Shown here in pieces: positions 1 through 10,537 of a DNA stretch of 64,000 nucleotides (position 1 is its first letter; each line of letters starts with the position of its first letter). This stretch comes from Prostheceraeus crozeri (lineage: Eukaryota; Platyhelminthes; Polycladida; Euryleptidae): positions 124,001-188,000 of the forward strand of contig CAJQUW010013671.1 in NCBI GenBank assembly GCA_907163375.1. Reading direction: 5' to 3'. The notes beneath the pieces were generated by a model. The model saw only the letters and a program-made list of their open reading frames with translations, ran no database searches and was not told where the DNA came from. The translations under genes and the position numbers were made by a program.

Positions 1-1263
1 TACATTTTTTGGTCTTGGATAATTGACAATTTTCTCAATATTGTCTTGTAATGGAGTAAGGCCTTGGCGTGACATGACATGTCCTAGAAAGCGAACTTCG
101 CTCTTGGCAAACTCACATTTAGCAGGCTTTAGTTTTAGGTTATACTCAGTCAGACGTTCGAATATAATGTCCAATTTTCGCAGATGGTCTTCAAAGGTTT
201 TTGAGAAAATTATGATATCGTCGAGATATGTAATGCACTCGATGAATTGCAGTCCCGCTAAAACTAAGTCTAGAGCGGAAATAAATGTCGCGGGGCTATT
301 ACTGAGCCCAAAAGGCATTCTTAAAAATTCATAATTTCCAAAACAAGTAGTAAACGCTGTCTTATGCCGATCCTCTTCCGCCACGTCAATCTGCCAGTAA
401 CCAGATGCTAAGTCGAAAGTGGAAAAATATCTGGCCTCATGTAGACAGTCGGTAATGGTTTCCAACTGTGGCAGTGGTTGGTGTTGTGAAAGGAGGCCTG
501 AGGCCTATTATTTGATTCATATCTACGATTAACCGATGGCTCAAGAGTGGAAATTAGCTTGCCTAGTCTCTCAGACAGCACAGAGAGTTGTTTTGTGGCA
601 TTGTCCGTACTGTCATCTGCTAACACCTTTCTACGCATCTCCTCTTTCGAGGCTATGAGAATGGCAGCGTCCAACGAAGTCGGCTCGAAACGCAATAGCG
701 GTTTCTTTAATGAGGGGGTAACCCCCGCTAAAAACGCTTCCAGTGCCAGCGTTTTCCGAACATCCTCATCATATGAATTATACGCCAATCTGGTTAGTTT
801 TTGTATATCGGCAGCATAACTGGCAACCGATTCACCTGGCTGTTGCTTCCTATTACGGAGTTGCATCGCGTTGTATCTGTTCATTTCTGGTGTATGCAAT
901 AAACGGTGTAGGTCTTCTATTAGGACGTCAATGTCGTCTTTCGAAGCTGCTGGTAAACTATTATAAATTTCTCTAGCATGGCCCGTCAAATAGATCGGTA
1001 GCATGGCTAGTTGCTGTTCCAACCTAAGGCTTCCAACCTAAGGCCTTCGCTACTAGCAAAAATTGAGTTGCGAACTCACCGAATTGATATTTTGGATCCT
1101 GAAGGTCTCCCGAAAATGTCTTCAACGTTACACCGCTTGCTGGAGACGGTAAGGTTGGTCGTCGACTGTCTTCTATCTCGACTAAGGCATTACTGACATT
1201 CTCCATTCGATCAACCAGGTCTTCGACCGTTGCCATGACTCGTCCTCTCGTGAGATAAGGCAC
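1..1263 (-). mobile_element. Ty3/gypsy LTR-retrotransposon fossil (gag and RT parts), broken
   Basis: The minus strand from 1263 to about 408 encodes a gag-like protein (FSGDLQDPKYQFGEF, LRNRKQQPGESVASYAADIQKL). About 420 to 1 encodes Ty3/gypsy reverse transcriptase with DLASGYWQI, MPFGLSNSPATF and the catalytic YLDDIIIFS. The element runs off the left edge. It is incomplete inside, with at least a couple of breaks, and no clear LTR pair can be seen. Reading frames over 60 codons survive, so it looks only moderately old. Confidence 0.85.
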
Positions 1264-1778
1264 GTTGACTTAAATAAAAACGGGTCAGTCAATAAAGGAT
1301 TAATCTGTGTGGAATCCCGGACACTCTTGCACGATTTTAGCGTAAATTTTTTTTTGATTAGTTAATCAGAGCTACGGTAATATGTAAAGAGATGTCCTAC
1401 AACATCAAAGTCGTATTGGTATAATGCTATTTATTATACTGTATGACCGTATGTAGATTGCTACTGTATTACTGTATATTTTCAATGATGGACAGAATAG
1501 GCCTATTCAATATAATATATAGGAAATTGTACTTTATTGAATGATGCTACCGTACACGTTAAGAAATACTGTGACATGTAAGAATTGTTAATTAAGACAA
1601 TATTACCGTACTGTAATAGTTTTACTTGTAGAGTAATTGACTGTACTGTATGATTAATTATAGTACGTACTATATATTTTAATGCACTGTTCTTACGTAT
1701 CGCTTCAATTTAGAATTTGCCGACACTTATTTATATGGCGCCCTTTAGATCTCGGATGACGGGACTCGCGCGCGAACG
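1264..1778. other. AT-rich stretch upstream of the gypsy gag
   Basis: About 515 bp of AT-rich sequence between the gag start and the hairpin array. It probably includes the element's leader, but I see no primer-binding site or LTR end that I can defend. Confidence 0.3.
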
Positions 1779-2016
1779 TGGATGTATTCGCTTCAATAGA
1801 GCCACCCACTTTTAATCTCTTAACAGGAAACCCGTGGAAGTACTACGCTCTTTTTTTCAGAGCCCCCCACAAATTTATATACCGCGGTAATCTGGGAGGT
1901 ACTACGCTCGTTTTCTTCGAGCCCTCCTCTCAATATATATTTCGAAGCTGTCGCTTTTGGACAAACCACGAACTCACACACGTGGATGTACTACGCTTCC
2001 CTGAGCCACCCACTTT
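1779..2016. repeat. Array of four covarying hairpin repeats
   Basis: Four degenerate units start near 1779, 1834, 1894 and 1982. Each has an outer arm (GTGG or GGAGG), a TACTAC-like bulge, GCTC or GCTT, a short T-rich loop, GAGC, and a matching outer arm (CCAC or CCTCC). Where one outer arm changes the other changes with it. The array lies upstream of the minus-strand gypsy gag, so it could belong to that element's leader or LTR, but this is not shown. Confidence 0.6.
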
Positions 2017-2086
2017 TATTAGAGAACAGAAGGAATACTTTATATCTGTGATTTTAGCGCGCTTATCAAATTATGGCCGAAACTGA

Positions 2087-2896
2087 CTAATATCTCACTT
2101 ATAAACTCACTTAAATCTCTCTTCTTCGCACACGGAGCAGCTGCTTATGGATAAGACTGTAACGTGAATATACTTACCGGCACCGGGTCACCGAGCTGAT
2201 GTGAAGATTTTACGGAAGATCGAAGTAAAGAGGGAAAGATAAACGCTGTGGGAGCTCCACTTATGTAACTTAGTTTATTTATATGTTAGCACTCTGGAAA
2301 TATTAACTCTATTACTACCGTCTCAATCGACTTTCCTCAACTATATTACGCTTCCAGCAATCACAAGTTCACGTTTACCTTTCCCAGAGTTAGTGTCACC
2401 CACTAAGGCTTACTCAAGATAAAGTAATGATATCGATAGACACCGTATATTATGCCTCTGTGGGGAAGAGCTAAAAGGATGAGCAGCGTACAAAATGAAG
2501 CACAAAAGAATACTCAGTTCGGTGACGACAACTGTTCGGTCGTTGAGTTATATATACTGTACTACCATCCTCTTCCTAAGCATCCGCACCGGATGCGTCC
2601 ACTGCCTCGAAAGTCATAAATCAATCTTGATGGAAAAGTTCGTTTGACATTTTTGACACATGAGTCTGATATAATTTTACTCCCACTTCCGCCTCTTCAT
2701 CTTGTGATTGAGCTCGCGTGCCGATTTGCGATGTAATTAGTTTCACCTCTTCACCCGTGGACTTTACAACTTGTTACATTTTCCATTTTTTCCAATTGTC
2801 GTATTTCATATTTCAGCCCGGTTACAGTAATAAAAATCGACAGATAGTGTGAGCTATCATTCAGCTTCATCATGATGTACAGATTTTTTATATTCT
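2087..2896. other. Non-coding stretch, nothing recognised
   Basis: No coding pattern, terminal repeat or RNA gene recognised on either strand. Confidence 0.5.
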
Positions 2897-3600
2897 TTGA
2901 ATGTACAAAGAGAAACAGCGCCCATTTTTGGTAAATTCATTCACCGATACCTACAGACGAAACTTCGTGGGATTGTTGTCTACACTGCAGCTACAGTGAG
3001 CGGTAAAGCAAGTGCTGTGAATTTTCTACAAGCCAGAGGAATTTTACGCACTCAACACGTTTGCGATGGTATAGTGAGACCGCACTTAGTAGCGAGAGAG
3101 GATCATTGACGATGCAACACTAGAGGGTGTCAACAACAAAAATGTGGGAGGAGGAGAATAGAAGTACCGGCACTATTCTCGTGCAACTCTGTAATTTTCT
3201 ATTAATCATGCTATGACGTCAGGTGAAAGATGTCTTTATTGTGAAGAATTTTCATGAAACCACTGGGGATTGCAGTTCAGCTGTTCGACGTTTGGACTTC
3301 ATACATGATCTATGGATCAGCGCGGTTTAATTGTTTGGGCAGCCATTTCCTTAAGACATTTTTTTTCGGGGTGCCATTTTTCTTTCGAGAAACCGAGAAT
3401 GTATGGTAAAATCTTCCTTTCCATGCTGTATGAAAAGGTACCAAATATCACTGAGGATAGGAGCATCTTCATGCAGGATGGAATGCCAGCGCACAGACCT
3501 ATCGCAAATTATTTAAACTGCAATTTTCCTAAATCATGGATTGACCGTCATGGGAGCCTTTGGAATGGCTTCCGGTACTACCAGCTTTAATGCTTTGTGA
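2897..3600 (+). pseudogene. Tc1/mariner-type transposase relic
   Basis: The segment 3312-3590 reads VWAAIS, then YGKIFLSMLYEKVPN, then IFMQDGMPAHR and FPKSWIDRHGSLWNG. That order (WAAIS, QDG.PAH, FP.RWIGR) is typical of the catalytic core of mariner-like transposases; the QDG aspartate is the second catalytic acid. Sequence after the third motif and most of the N-terminus are unrecognisable. No terminal inverted repeats seen. An old fragment. Confidence 0.65.
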
Positions 3601-5165
3601 CTTTCTTTCTCATGGGCACGTTTACGAAATGGTGCATTTGAGTCATCCTGTATTAGGATGAAGTGAAAGACAAAAAATTGCACAGCTTTTCTGCAGATCG
3701 ACAGAAGAACTAGATTGAGAACGGACAAATGGTGAGCAAGTAGAAAATAGGCGCTACTTAAATGTTTCATCAATGATGCAAAATTTCATATCTTAGTAAA
3801 GTAACTTTATCGTGGACATGAAGAAATAGGCCATTTGTCATAAGACCGACGTCAATCTAAATAATTCGACAAAGAACGAACATTTCATGTGTCCCACATA
3901 TATAGAGGTGCAGTATTACTGATCTGCACAGAAAAATCGTACAGATATTGCTTATATTTGGATTTCACAAGAAAAGACATATTTTTCATACTTGGCGCGT
4001 CTTAAACGAGAATTGCCCTACTACAGTGTTGGCAACTGTTTTCCCTTGATGTATAAATAGTTTACAGAAATTAATCATCGAGTCGCTAATTGCTATTGCA
4101 TCAATAACTTTGAAATGATCACTGAAAGAATCCGCCACGTTACACAAACAAAAAAAAATTTTAAGCGATGTCAAACAGCATAAATTGATGACTAATAACT
4201 ATCGCATTTGTTCAATATGATGAGGAAACTGAGTTCTACATTGTGCTCAAATATTACACATTACAGACGCCATGCAACTTATAAAGCTTTTTAATCTGAA
4301 ATGATGGAGAGGACAATAGTAAAGACATGAGATCAAAATTTAGGCTTAATACAATCCATTATAGGGAAATACTGATGTTTCTGGATTTTTGGCTGTCATC
4401 AGTACAGCACCCGTAAAGAATCAGTAATGCAGACAGATCATCACCCGTTACATCTACAATTACATGCAAAGTAAGTATATAGCTGATTCGTGCTTGCGCT
4501 TCATGCACAAACATAAGCTGCCGGATTTCCAAGCACATTCACCAATCGATGATTTATGGAGTGACTACGGACAGCACTGATGACGGCTAAAAAGCCAAAA
4601 ACGCTTGCAACAATGACACGCATCAGAAACAATGACATGTCTAAGAACAACTTTTGGCTTTAAAAAGATTATGACAACTATTTGATTAAAGTTGAGCCGC
4701 CATGGCATGAGTAAACGCAACATCAGCACGAAAAGAAATCCTTATCATTTCTGCATTTGTTTGTGAGATTTCAATTTTCGTTGGTGTCTTCACCGAAATG
4801 TAGCCGCATTTACAACAGTGATCGTACAAAATATTCTTTCGTCCCTCCCATATGTTCAAACTATTCGGTAGATTACTGTGTGTTTTCTGGCAGACGCTTC
4901 TTGACAAACACGTTTTGGAGGGTATCAAAGCAGTCACAACTCAATTCATAATCTACTCCATAAAATTATACTGCAACTTTTTCGTCAAACATTCCTATCT
5001 TAATTTATTTCTTATTTCGAAACCTTGATTACTTGTGCTTCGTCCTGTTTCTTCAAGATTGACGAAGGAGTCATGACTTGATTGTAGAATGATCTTCTGC
5101 CCAAGCGTCGAGCGGATTTTTAGAAAGTAGCTGCTTTGAAATTGATGACCCTTTCAAAGTGCAGG
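3601..5165. other. Intergenic stretch, nothing recognised
   Basis: AT-rich, with only short chance reading frames. No splice-flanked exon, repeat or RNA gene identified. Confidence 0.5.
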
Positions 5166-5345
5166 ATTTTCAAGGTACGGTACCCTAGCAATTTGCATAG
5201 CCCCGTTCACAATTTTAAAGGGTCCCTTCATAATCTAAGAAGGCCACCGTCGTTAAGGGTTCCGGTCTTTATCATATAGGTTCCTTATAAGTTCAAAAGG
5301 TCCGTCCATTCATATCTAAATAGATATCTAACGCATAACAGTAGA
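5166..5345. repeat. Degenerate tandem repeat, same type as 8446-8625
   Basis: Short diverged units such as TTCACAATTTTAAAGGGTCCC followed by TTCATAATCTAAGAAGGCCA and AAGTTCAAAAGGTCCG. The theme CAATCT-AAAGGGCCC is shared with the clearer array near 8.5 kb. Confidence 0.45.
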
Positions 5346-8340
5346 TAAAAATGGAAAAAGATGCGTATAGATCATTGAATTCATACGGTATTGGCATAGG
5401 TACAATGGCTTTTTTTCGACTTTGTTGACAGGGTAGGAATCACTTGCGGAAGTACCTAACACGGACCCTTTATATCTTGAACTCCTAGAATTGAAACCAT
5501 TAACGCTATAACAACATGAACTCGCATCTTGCTGACTGGCAGAGGTTTTATGGAATGCCTAAACGAGATTTCCCATGCTTTCATGTAGGCACCGGCTTTT
5601 ATGATGTAGGCTATTATTTGATATTACTACAGGTGGTAGGCTATAGTGCTATAAGACAATAATGCTTTCTGGGCATTGTATTGCGATGACATTCAATCAT
5701 TCAAATTTCAAAAAAGGACATTGTCGAAATGTTCGAAGCATAGCAAATCCCTGAAGAAAAATTTAAGCAATCTCGTAATACCATAATAGTGACCAAATAT
5801 ACTAGTGTGTGAAGATATTAGCCACGAACAGAAGACCTGTCATCATGTAAATTGCCGACAGTCGAAAAGTAAAACTTATTCTTTAGGATATATCAAAGTA
5901 AGTATATATATTTAAACACTTTGGGATATATTGGCTAATAAAGTTATCATCAATAAAGTCACAAGACGCCCAACAACGTGAACGCACGTTCACACTTTGT
6001 CAAGCGGGGCTGCTGGCAAAAAGAAGATCTGAGGCGCAACTTACGATGAGACTTATATACATTTAGTGTTTGTGTGCGTGTCTGTTCAGAGATCACGTAC
6101 AGTCTTCATGTTTGCGGTTAATTCCAGGCGACATACTTAAGATGGATTGAGCTTCGCTCAAGCGAGTGTCTACTGAATTACTTTTCTTCAGCTAAATCAT
6201 CAATAGATGTGATGTCACGCATGCATTCGTGGTCAGTCAGAGGGTTGCTGACGTTATTGTTATAATGGAATGCCTGTGTTTCATGCATAGCGTAATTAAA
6301 AGGCTGACTATACTGCTCATTGTGGAAATTAACACAAGCCTTGCAAATAAATTTTTACAGCAGACATTTGTTCATATAATGATCTGTTTCGGTAGTAATG
6401 CATACATAGTACAATATTGTCGTGTTGATTATCCGTAGATCTAAATAAAGTTAGGACAATGACATAGTTTCTTATTCGGAGATTCTAAAATAAAGTGATG
6501 GGTAATTCCGGAATTCACATTAGCGAAATCTCGCGACTACTTCTATCTATTGTTCACGTACTTTGTTTCTACTTTGAAACGCGCCGTTAGTTTAGAATAT
6601 ATGTTCCTGGAATTTTTTGGTCCATTATTCTTTTGCCGTGGTGATTGGTATCAGAACTGCATCTTTTTTGGACATGGTCTGCTGTGTTCTTAATGCAATT
6701 ACTATTGACGTAACTCGATGCATAGCTACTTTTCCGCATCTTTTCGAACCTGAATGGAATGATTTCTCGTAGCAACTGTAATTAATTCCGTTTTGAAATT
6801 TTAAATTTATGTCATTGAAATTTAGAATTCCACTGTCTAATATTTCAACAGTGAATTGAATGTCAGGGGACTGAAATGTAATCTCATAGGACATTCCTTG
6901 ATTTATGTATCAACTTGAGTATGTGCCTGTTCAATGTACATGAAAAAGCAAACTTTCATTTCTTGATTATCCTAAAATCTTAATCAAACATATTCTTGGA
7001 CTTTTTTCTTATCTTTCAGATGGACATGATGTGAGAGGGAAATCAGCGCTCAATTTCAGAAAAGCAGTCTAATGGAGATTTTCAGAATTAAAATCATATT
7101 TCAATTAGATGCTCGCCATATGAGTCTTTGGCGTCAATGCACTAAACTTGGGATTTGCACGGTGCTGAAGTAGTCAGAGTTTAGCTGGAGAGTTGTAACA
7201 CTTTCGCTCCGGATGTCCTCCCTACTGACTTCCAATGGTGTCCTTCCTATTCTCTCGACCACACGGCCAAGCGAATATCCATAGCGCTGTGGCAGAGAGA
7301 CCATGATTTATACTCGCCATATTACCGATAACTGATCACATCGCAATGATAGATCACATTGCTGCAAATTCGTTCATCACTGTTTAAATGATGCTAAGCT
7401 TTTTGATACTTCTTAGCGCGCTTGTCTTCTTTGTGCAGTTCATTGTTGTGTTTTCTATTGACTTGTGTGGCTTCTAAAATTATAATCATGAACGTTGGAT
7501 GTCAGACTCTGTATATGGTTGTGCAAGGAATATGATGTGATTTCTGAGTATTACAAAGGTGGACTTACCTATTCATTATCTTCATCACAGTGCAAAAAAC
7601 TCAGAATTTCTGCTACTGTCAATGAGCTGTTGTACGCCTGTGTCTACTCTAAGTGTTTAAATTTGTATACATTTATTTGCTTTGCAACTACATGTCAACA
7701 GGTTTTACAACTAAATGTGGATGCCAATCGTTGTCAAAAGCTGCACAAGCAAAATTTCTCATTGATTTGTTGGATCGTTGTAAATAAATGTCATTCATGT
7801 ACTGTTACCAATTGCTTTTTGTTTTTATTTAAGTGAGCTTCATGTTTTTATATGATCTGTATAAATATTTTTGAATTTGTGCATGTAACACGTATTACTG
7901 CGTTTGTGCTGTGATTTTGGCCATTTGATCAAATAAATTGTTAAGTCAATCTATTGTGAAGTTTTATGTTAAAAAGGTTGTCTGGCGATGTAATGAACAG
8001 ATTTTTTCACGAAGATTTTTTAAGTAGTACCGTTACCAAAAGCGAATTCTGCACTTTTTTCTAAAACGTTGAATGAGGCTGAAAGTCACTTTATTATCAA
8101 GTGTGCATCATTATCTACTGCACATGTCTGCAATATGTCTCGAAACGACAGCGTAATTAAAAATTAAGAGAGGTTCTTCTGAGGGAAGCAATTCTAGAAA
8201 CAGGAGCGGAGAATTTTTTAACGCGGGGAAAATATACGATGTATCAATACTACTGCTCAATTTTAATCTATGAGTAGTATGTGGTTGAAGTAATTTTGCA
8301 TTAGAGCGTGTAGGCATGCATGTGGGATTTAGCTGGTAAG
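5346..8340. other. Intergenic stretch, no confident gene
   Basis: Two unassigned open stretches lie here. One is 7495-7836 (+), 113 codons, Cys-rich, with AATAAA motifs near 7780 and 7934, possibly a 3' UTR. The other is 6894-6625 (-), 89 codons. Neither has recognisable domains, so I do not call them genes. Confidence 0.4.
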
Positions 8341-8354
8341 ATCGGGAACCTTGT

Positions 8355-8415
8355 ACATATGGTATCCATATGCAAAATGCATATGGGACCCATATATCTT
8401 TTCCCAGTGGGAAAG
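8355..8415. repeat. Cluster of short palindromes
   Basis: Several overlapping palindromes occur in about 60 bp: CATATGG-tat-CCATATG, ATGCAAAATGCAT, CATATGGGACCCATAT and TTTCCCAGTGGGAAA. It directly precedes the tandem array. Confidence 0.5.
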
Positions 8416-8445
8416 GGCTGCTTCATACATTATGCCTATGTGTCC

Positions 8446-8625
8446 CTTTCAAAATCCAAATGTGGCTCCGCTCACAATCTCAAAGAGCACCCTCACGATC
8501 TTCCCCTTCGCAATCTCAAAAGGGACCCCCGCAATCTTGAAGGGCACCATCTTAATCTCAATAGGGCCCTTCACATTCTAGAAGTGCCCGCCACAATCTT
8601 AAAGGCCCCTTCAAAATCTAAAATA
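8446..8625. repeat. Degenerate tandem repeat, units of about 20-25 bp
   Basis: About seven units with the theme CACAATCTCAAAGGGCCCCTT, for example CGCAATCTTGAAGGGCACCAT, CTTAATCTCAATAGGGCCCTT and CACAATCTTAAAGGCCCCTT. Open reading frames across it are a by-product of the repetition. Confidence 0.65.
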
Positions 8626-8747
8626 ATTCAAAAACCAAATTACTTGTTACTTAGCAAACCATTTTCTCACTACTATAGTTTATAGTCTGAAAAAACCGGA
8701 AATCCGGTTAAAACCGCGAAATCCTGGATCGGGCTATATACAGCACT

Positions 8748-9225
8748 ATGGACCACATCCACGCATGCTTAACCAACTTCTGGAGAGGGCAATCCAAGCA
8801 AGAAGATCAATCCAAACATCAGGGCAAGTCTGTTCAACAGCTGTGTGCACGATACCGGCTCTGCTCTACGGATCAGAAACATCTGGTCGACGACTTCAAC
8901 CGACCGGCAGAAACTGGCCGTCACTCAGCGCGCGATCGATCTGATGTCGGATGGATCGACCGAATCAGCAACGAGCGGCTGAGGACGTGGTCGACTTGGC
9001 CGATAAGGCAAAGAGATGGGCCGGACATCTCGCACGACGGATGGACGCTATTGACGGAGTGGGTGCCGCTCGACATCAAGCGCCCGCGAGGCGGACCAGT
9101 AACGAGATGGTATGATTCCCTTCGACAAGATCTGGGAAGGGACTGGATGATACTTGCTCGGGATAGACAATCCTGGGCCATTCTTTGTGGTCTGCGCCGA
9201 CTGGAACCCGGCCGGCGATGACAGA
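8748..9225 (+). mobile_element. LINE 3' fragment (RTE-like), broken
   Basis: The C-terminal end of a LINE polyprotein. RPRGGPVTRWYDSLRQDLGRDW followed by ARDRQSWAILCGLRRLEPGRR matches the common RGRPxxRWxDxL...ARDRxxWR ending of invertebrate RTE-type and related LINEs. Upstream parts (TSTDRQKLAVTQRAID, WSTRP-like) are spread over more than one frame. It is GC-richer than its surroundings, consistent with a relatively recent insertion. The 5' part is missing. Confidence 0.7.
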
Positions 9226-9262
9226 CTGATTTCTGACATCGCAAGAATTCTGAAGATGCCAA

Positions 9263-10088
9263 AAATAAGTGTTTTTGATAAAAATTGAGAAGAGGCCCAT
9301 AACATTTTCAGTCAAGAGTCATGATTTTGTGATAACTTCACGATGTCACTAATTTCTTTACTAGTTCACCGATTTTGATGATAGGTACATCAAAGGAGCT
9401 CAGAAAATGCTCTTTCTCCTTGTGCCTGAATAATTATCATATTTTGATCACTGCCCAGCAAATACAGCAACGGAAGCAAGTCTATTATGGCTCATTTTAA
9501 AGCTGAAAATGCAAGCCCTCAAATGATGTATGACACGTTGATGTGCGACACGATTGGAAGACATGAAAATCGATTGAATTTCAGCGAAAATTAGGTGGTC
9601 CTTTTTTATTATCAGCTCTATAATATTGCCACGTGTATTGGCTGCAACAAGGATGAGTAGAGGAGCTACTACTTATAATCACAGATCTATAAAATCTGGA
9701 TTTTGTTCGGAGTACGGCACTTCCGACGGGTCAATTTCCTGTAATAGTAGAAAAGTTTAAAAGCTTTCACTGAATTATCAGAATTTTTGTTTATTCTGAT
9801 TTTTACGATTTCGGATAATTTTTACTTAAATTTAATGGTTGCAGAGCGACTCACAGCGAGAGCTTAAGACCGCTACGTATCACCGATTTATGATTTTCAA
9901 TAGACGACGAAGTAATAAAATTATTCATCTTTCTTGAAACAAATAACAACAATGAAAATGTTGCACGATAAATTCAAGAAAATCAGACATGCAACTGGAT
10001 AGCTGTACACAGATGCGATAAACTTCTAAATTACTCGAAGCAACAATGAAGTGAAAATTGGCATGGTAATGAAACAAGTTGTCAAGTG
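9263..10088. other. Region downstream of PDCD6IP, nothing recognised
   Basis: AT-rich, with no coding pattern or repeat seen. It separates the LINE tail from the presumed PDCD6IP poly(A) site. Confidence 0.5.
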
Positions 10089-10094
10089 TTTATT
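10089..10094 (-). terminator. Candidate poly(A) signal of PDCD6IP
   Basis: TTTATT on the plus strand is AATAAA on the minus strand, about 160 bp after the stop codon. Position fits a short 3' UTR. No transcript evidence is available. Confidence 0.45.
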
Positions 10095-10253
10095 GTTGGT
10101 CACAACTTATTTCAAGGAATATGATACAGCCTCAGAGCCATGACTGGTAGTCAAATTCATGATATTAACCACCTGATACTGTTAGTCGGTAATAAGCGAA
10201 GTTTCGTTGGAATAACTTGAAAATAGGTCATCAAAATGTCTGACAGAAGAATT

Positions 10254-10537
10254 TCACTGGCGAGGTGGCCATTGTTGCTGATTGGGCTGTTGATAGGGAT
10301 AAGGATAAGGCTGTTGTGGATACTGGTATGGTGTAGATGGGGTCATGTAATAGCCTTGGGGAGGTGCAGGATAACCACCATGGGGGTACGTTGGATAACC
10401 ACCATAAGCTGGCTGCGGATACGGTTGAGGCATCGCATATGGCGCTGTCGGATATGGGGTCATTGCTGGTTGATGAGTTGGTGCAGCTTGCGATGGGACT
10501 GGTGGCGGTCCATAGGGACTTTGACTTGGCGGGGCAA
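10254..10537 (-). CDS. PDCD6IP: PDCD6IP last exon: Pro/Tyr-rich tail and stop
   Basis: 284 nt entering in phase 1 and ending CCTCGCCAGTGA. The acceptor is CTTCAATTTCAG. The tail is rich in Pro, Tyr and Gln (YPTYPHGGYPAPPQGYY, YPQQPYPYPYQQ), like the aggregation-prone C-terminus of human ALIX. It contains a PTAP (PYPTAPYAM) able to fit the TSG101 UEV domain. GPPxxxY (CEP55) is absent: the only GPP is followed by PVPS. Confidence 0.92.

Noticed and set aside
1736-1745. TGGCGCC as a retroelement primer-binding site
   Set aside because: It lies on the wrong strand for the gypsy fossil and no LTR end adjoins it.
6625-6894. Minus-strand ORF of 89 codons as a host exon
   Set aside because: No recognisable family and no convincing paired splice sites.
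7495-7836. 113-codon plus-strand ORF as a gene
   Set aside because: Low-complexity Cys-rich product, no domain, no splice or promoter context; more likely chance or 3' UTR.
8320-8685. 121-codon ORF over the tandem array
   Set aside because: Open only because the repeat units lack stops; the product is repetitive and resembles nothing.
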